Positions 60,522 to 64,000 of a stretch of 64,000 nt of DNA are shown here, piece by piece. The notes beneath the pieces are model-generated. The model did not search any database and was not told the origin of the DNA. It worked only from the letters and a program-made list of their open reading frames with translations. The stretch's first letter is position 1; every line of letters begins with the position of its first letter. The stretch lies in the NCBI RefSeq assembly GCF_000429865.1, contig NZ_AUCR01000001.1:124001-188000 (forward strand), in the 5' to 3' direction. The stretch is from Cucumibacter marinus DSM 18995. Its GTDB lineage: Bacteria; Pseudomonadota; Alphaproteobacteria; Rhizobiales; Devosiaceae. The translations under genes and the position numbers were made by a program.

Positions 60522-61964
60522 CTATATATTGAGAACCCGACCATACGCATCAAGGACACTCTCCTTCATTGTTTCGGAAAGCGTGGGATGCGGGAAGATG
60601 GTGTGCATCAGTTCTTCCTCGGTCGTCTCCAGATTCATCGAGACGACGAAACCCTGGATGAGCTCGGTCACTTCCGGCCCGACCATATGGGCACCGAGCA
60701 GTTCTCCGGTCTTCTTGTCGAAAATTGTCTTGACCAGACCATTCGGCTCGCCAAGCGCAATCGCCTTGCCGTTGCCGATAAAGGGAAAGCGGCCAACGCG
60801 GATTTCGCGACCGGCTTCTTTTGCCTTGGCTTCGGTGAGACCGACACTGGCGATCTGCGGCTCGCAATAGGTGCAGCCGGGCACCTTCAGCTTGTCGGTC
60901 GGGTGGACACCATCAAGGCCGGCGATCTTTTCGACGCAGATCACGCCCTCATGCTCGGCCTTGTGGGCCAGCATGGGCGGACCCGCCACGTCACCAATGG
61001 CGTAGATGCCGTCGACATTGGTACGGCCATAGCCATCGATCTGGATGGTGCCACGATCGGTTTTTACGCCCAGCTCTTCAAGGCCGAGACCCTCGATATT
61101 GCCTTGCACGCCAACGGCGGAGATCAGCACGTCAGCATCAATCGACTGCTTGTTGCCATCCTTGCCCTCGATGTCCGCTTTCACACCGGATTTAGTCTTT
61201 TCGACCTTGGTCACCTTGGCGTCGGTGAGGAATTTCAGACCGCGCTTTTCGAACTGCTTGCGGGCGAGCGCGGCGATTTCCGCGTCCTCAACAGGCAGAA
61301 TCTGCGGCAGTAGCTCAACCACAGTCACCTCGGCGCCAAGCGCGCGATAGAAGGAGGCGAATTCGATGCCGATGGCACCCGAGCCCATCACCAGAACGGA
61401 TTTGGGCATGGTCTTGGGCTTCATGGCCTCGAAATAGGTCCAGATCTTCTCGCCATCCGGCTCGATGCCGGGCAGCACGCGCGGACGGGCACCGGTCGCG
61501 ATAATGATGTGCTTGGCCTTGTAGGTGCCTTCCGGCAAAACCCCGCGCGGGGTCGGCACCTGCGGCTCGACGGCGGCCTTCTCCGTCTTTGAGACCTTGA
61601 CCTCGCCTTTCTTGACGATCTTGGCCTCACCCCAGATGACGTCGATCTTGTTCTTCTTCATCAGCCCGTTGACACCCTGGCTGAGCTGGCCGGCAACCCC
61701 GCGCGAGCGCTTGACCACATCGCCGATATCGAAGCCGAACTTTTCTGCCGACAGGCCATAGTCCTTGGCATGAACCATATGACCATAGATCTCGGCAGAC
61801 CGGAGCAGCGCCTTTGTGGGGATGCAGCCCCAGTTGAGGCAAATGCCGCCCATATGCTCGCGCTCGACAACGGCAACTTTCTTGCCGAGCTGCGCTGCGC
61901 GGATGGCCGCGATATAGCCGCCCGGTCCCGAACCGATGACCATGATGTCGTAGGTGTCTGCCAT
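60522..61964 (-). CDS. lpdA: Dihydrolipoamide dehydrogenase (E3)
   Basis: A 480-aa flavoprotein. The FAD loop is VIGSGPGGYIAAIRAAQLG. The redox disulfide is C42/C47 (GGICLNWGCIPTKALL). The NAD loop is VMGSGAIGIEFASFYRALGA, and the dimer-interface C-terminus ends with MHTIFPHPTLSETMKE, which bears the catalytic histidine and glutamate. It reoxidises lipoyl groups of the pyruvate dehydrogenase complex. A 20-odd-residue insertion near position 128 (EKAAVEPQVPTPRG) is common in the alphaproteobacterial PDH-linked form. Confidence 0.96.
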   Translation of the reverse strand: MADTYDIMVIGSGPGGYIAAIRAAQLGKKVAVVEREHMGGICLNWGCIPTKALLRSAEIYGHMVHAKDYGLSAEKFGFDIGDVVKRSRGVAGQLSQGVNGLMKKNKIDVIWGEAKIVKKGEVKVSKTEKAAVEPQVPTPRGVLPEGTYKAKHIIIATGARPRVLPGIEPDGEKIWTYFEAMKPKTMPKSVLVMGSGAIGIEFASFYRALGAEVTVVELLPQILPVEDAEIAALARKQFEKRGLKFLTDAKVTKVEKTKSGVKADIEGKDGNKQSIDADVLISAVGVQGNIEGLGLEELGVKTDRGTIQIDGYGRTNVDGIYAIGDVAGPPMLAHKAEHEGVICVEKIAGLDGVHPTDKLKVPGCTYCEPQIASVGLTEAKAKEAGREIRVGRFPFIGNGKAIALGEPNGLVKTIFDKKTGELLGAHMVGPEVTELIQGFVVSMNLETTEEELMHTIFPHPTLSETMKESVLDAYGRVLNI

Positions 61965-62000
61965 GATAACCTCTGTTCCCGGCGCACATGACGCGCGCCG

Positions 62001-62642
62001 CTAAAGCTCCAGAATTGAAGTGACGACGGGCACAAGCGCCTCGCCGATCGCCCGCGTGTTGGCCGCATCGAGATGAACGCCGTCGATGGGAGACGCGACC
62101 GCAACATCTGCGGCATCAAAGAAATGCGCGCCTTCTAGGCCCGCCCAGTGCCGATAATGGCGTGCGAGTTCTTTCGAGTTTTCGATCGCTCCGGCGAAAT
62201 TCTCACCCATGATCGGATCGTCGCTCCTGACCGCATGCGGCGGCGACATCACCAAAACCTGCGGCGCTGCATAGCGCGGGTCTTCGGCATGGTGGCCGCG
62301 GACGATCCTGATCAGGCGCCGTATTCCCTGCCCGGCAGCGGCGGGGCGGCCATGCAGGGCCGCCCTCAGATCGTTGGACCCGAGCATGATGATGACGAGA
62401 TCGAGCGGCGCATGGCTAGCCAGAAAGACCGGCAGGATGCGCGCGCCGTTCCGCTCGATGCTGCTGCTGCCATCCTCATAGGCGGTGGTGCGACCGCCCA
62501 GTCCTTCGGCGATAATCCGTGCCTTGCCGCCGAGCCCCGCCTCGAGGGCCGAGGGCCAACGGTCATCATAGGCATGGCGGAGACCCGTTGCCGGGTCCTC
62601 GCCAAAAGTCAGACTGTCGCCGAAGCACAGGATGGTTTTCAT
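62001..62642 (-). CDS. SGNH/GDSL-family hydrolase (arylesterase-like)
   Basis: A 213-aa SGNH hydrolase. Block I TILCFGDSLTFGEDP has the catalytic serine, block III IIMLGSNDLRA, and block V DGVHLDAANTRAIGEAL the catalytic aspartate and histidine. No signal peptide is seen, so it is probably cytoplasmic. The ATG at 62642 (MKTILCFGDS) is preferred over the one at 62654. It lies 1 bp after the secreted-protein gene at 62644 and 36 bp before lpdA. Confidence 0.9.
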   Translation of the reverse strand: MKTILCFGDSLTFGEDPATGLRHAYDDRWPSALEAGLGGKARIIAEGLGGRTTAYEDGSSSIERNGARILPVFLASHAPLDLVIIMLGSNDLRAALHGRPAAAGQGIRRLIRIVRGHHAEDPRYAAPQVLVMSPPHAVRSDDPIMGENFAGAIENSKELARHYRHWAGLEGAHFFDAADVAVASPIDGVHLDAANTRAIGEALVPVVTSILEL

Positions 62643-62643
62643 G

Positions 62644-63147
62644 TCAGCGTCCATACTCCGAAACCAGGCGTTCCAGCTTCTCGTTTCGATGCTTCAGATC
62701 GAAAGGGCGCTGGCTTGCGGTCAGCCTGAACGGCCGGCCTTTCACGCGCGAGTGGAAGAACCGACCCGCCGAGGTCACGATGATGCACTCGCCCAAAAAA
62801 TATCGGCCGAATACGAAGCAGAGCAACGACTTGTTCTCTCCGAAATAGTCGATCTCCCAAACTCCTGTCCGATTGACGGCTGCATCGTTGTTGAGCGCCA
62901 CGAACGTCCCGTCATTGCGGAACTCCACCAGCGAATAGTCTTCCAACGGAAAGGCTGCGGAACCCATCCGCGTGCGGACCAGATAGGTGTATCCCGCGAA
63001 TTCAGCCTTGAGCGCAGCGGCGCCGCCGTCTCGGCCCACCTTGATGAGGTATCGGCCCTGAACGTCTTCGACCTGCTGCGCGCCAGCACTCATCGTGAAG
63101 GCCAAGGCAACAACAATGCCAAGCAGCATGGTTCTGATCGTGTTCAT
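62644..63147 (-). CDS. Secreted protein of unknown function (paralogue of the next gene upstream)
   Basis: A 167-aa protein with a signal peptide (LLGIVVALAFTMSAGAQ). I do not recognise the family. The C-terminal half has a GxW segment (NRTGVWEIDYFGE), then a cysteine pair (LLCFV and GECII) and GRPFRLTAS. The same pattern with near-identical spacing occurs in the gene at 63149, so the two are paralogues. It is 1 bp downstream of that gene. Its C-terminus is basic and hydrophilic. Likely periplasmic. Confidence 0.75.
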   Translation of the reverse strand: MNTIRTMLLGIVVALAFTMSAGAQQVEDVQGRYLIKVGRDGGAAALKAEFAGYTYLVRTRMGSAAFPLEDYSLVEFRNDGTFVALNNDAAVNRTGVWEIDYFGENKSLLCFVFGRYFLGECIIVTSAGRFFHSRVKGRPFRLTASQRPFDLKHRNEKLERLVSEYGR

Positions 63148-63148
63148 C

Positions 63149-63685
63149 TCACAGCCCCTTCTGCTTTGCCATCTTGGCGAGTGTGATTTTCCGACTCATG
63201 CGGAATTGAGGAGCCTCTCCGGCAGTCAGTCCAAAAGGGTTACCGTCAGTGATCTCTCGAAAATTTGCGGTCCCGCCGCGGAAGCAGTCTGACAAACCGG
63301 ATTGGGTTGCCAGTTGGAAGCAGGGATCCAGGACGCCCGGAATGATTTCACGCACCTTCCAGCGCCCGGGCAATGCAACCTTGTATTTGCCGTTCCACCA
63401 GACGAGATCGCCGTTCGATTTGGCATAGGCAATGAACGAGCCGGTGTTCAGTATTCGTTTGAGCGAATCCCCTCTGGCGCGCGATGTGACTTCAACGCGA
63501 ATGGTTTTGTTGCCGAACTCACGTTTGGCATACGACATGCCTTGCCCGAGCATCCGGTCAAGATCACTCCAGTGAAGCGGACGGATCTCGAGCGCAGACG
63601 CCGGCATAGCTGTCGCGATTGCGACTAGTGCGGCCAGCAAGATCTGAAATATTGGGCGGTTAGAAATCAAGGACGTATCCTCCAA
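63149..63685 (-). CDS. Secreted protein of unknown function (paralogue of the next gene downstream)
   Basis: A 178-aa protein with a signal peptide (ILLAALVAIATAMPASALE). Not recognised. The pattern GRWKVREII, then two cysteines (DPCFQ and SDCFR) and GNPFGLTAG, parallels the downstream protein (GVWEI, LCF, EC, GRPFRLTA), with the tryptophan-to-first-cysteine distance identical. It lies 26 bp after the pyruvate dehydrogenase E2 gene, so both secreted proteins are probably transcribed with the PDH genes. Confidence 0.75.
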   Translation of the reverse strand: MEDTSLISNRPIFQILLAALVAIATAMPASALEIRPLHWSDLDRMLGQGMSYAKREFGNKTIRVEVTSRARGDSLKRILNTGSFIAYAKSNGDLVWWNGKYKVALPGRWKVREIIPGVLDPCFQLATQSGLSDCFRGGTANFREITDGNPFGLTAGEAPQFRMSRKITLAKMAKQKGL

Positions 63686-63711
63686 TCGAAAACAGGAGGC
63701 GATGATGTCCG

Positions 63712-64000
63712 CTAGGCCAACATCATCACCGGTGTTTCGATCAGCCGCTTGAATTCGCTTAGCAATTCTGCCCCGAGCGCCCCATCGACCGATCGATGGT
63801 CGCAGGACAGCGTTACGGACATGAATTGACCAGTCAGGATTTCTCCGTTCTCCACATAGACTCGCTCTTCGCCGGCCCCGACAGCCAGAATTGTGCCGTG
63901 CGGCGGGTTGATGACGGCGCCGAAGTCCTTGATCCCGTACATGCCGAGATTGGAGACCGAGGATGAACCGCCCTGGTATTCATGGGGCGCGAGCTTCTTG
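63712..64000 (-). CDS. pdhC: Pyruvate dehydrogenase E2 (dihydrolipoamide acetyltransferase), C-terminal part
   Basis: Only the last 95 residues are in the window; the gene continues past the right edge. The catalytic domain end is clear: NLGMYGIKDFGAVINPPHG and the active-site CDHRSVDGALGAEL with the catalytic histidine and aspartate. It transfers acetyl groups to CoA in the pyruvate dehydrogenase complex; lpdA, three genes downstream, supplies E3. Branched-chain or 2-oxoglutarate E2 cannot be excluded, but the neighbourhood favours PDH. Confidence 0.92.
   Translation of the reverse strand, partial: KKLAPHEYQGGSSSVSNLGMYGIKDFGAVINPPHGTILAVGAGEERVYVENGEILTGQFMSVTLSCDHRSVDGALGAELLSEFKRLIETPVMMLA

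Noticed and set aside
1-64000. CRISPR array, prophage, integrase or intact insertion sequence
   Set aside because: No regularly spaced repeats, phage structural genes, transposase with flanking inverted repeats, or tRNA-linked attachment site was seen.

Overview
This 64-kb window reads as the chromosome of a high-GC alphaproteobacterium, most likely of the order Hyphomicrobiales (Rhizobiales). A Devosia/Pelagibacterium-like member is my best guess, from gene style and order only. The evidence is two classic alphaproteobacterial blocks. One is dusB-ntrB-ntrC-ntrY-ntrX-trkA-trkH-hfq-hflX (minus strand, 44.6-56.7 kb), with mazG convergent to it. The other is rlpA-dacF-tmk-holB-metG-tatD-MBL (plus strand, 35.3-42.6 kb). 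They are followed by ispDF-cinA and ratA-lipA-lpdA-pdhC. I found no rRNA, tRNA, CRISPR array, prophage or intact insertion sequence.

Layout. 0-10.3 kb is an accessory catabolic region. An eight-gene minus-strand operon encodes a class-V PLP enzyme, a polyamine-type ABC transporter (binding protein, two permeases, ATPase), a RidA-like protein, an ornithine-cyclodeaminase-like enzyme and a LysR regulator. A divergent LysR regulator and an enolase-superfamily dehydratase/racemase lie beside it. 10.3-17.1 kb carries a 428-bp gene-free stretch with hairpins, two SDR oxidoreductases divergent from an AraC regulator, an MFS transporter, and a MocR regulator divergent from a PPOX-type flavoprotein. 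17.1-28.7 kb holds YbbA/YbbP-like ABC components, envelope proteins (L,D-transpeptidase, an orphan amino-acid binding protein, META-domain and DUF6544-like proteins), pxpBCA for 5-oxoproline hydrolysis, and folD.

The most interesting system is the minus-strand operon at 29.5-35.1 kb. It encodes a cobalamin-dependent methionine synthase split into separate proteins: homocysteine-binding methyltransferase, corrinoid protein and pterin-binding methyltransferase. A RamA/RACo-like [2Fe-2S]/ASKHA activator replaces the usual MetH reactivation domain. Two small accessory proteins (DUF1638 and a PF13769-type protein) sit in the middle. A perfect dyad resembling an S-adenosylhomocysteine-responsive operator lies upstream, and three of the six proteins end in arginine-rich tails.

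Other points of note: hflX has no ATG, GTG or TTG able to start its conserved N-terminus, but has a CTG overlapping the hfq stop codon with an AAGGA ribosome-binding site in front. An unrecognised 170-aa protein ends inside a perfect 16-bp AT-rich palindrome. Two paralogous secreted proteins of unknown function are inserted, with an SGNH hydrolase, between the E2 and E3 genes of the pyruvate dehydrogenase region.

All function calls come from reading the translated sequences; no database search was possible.
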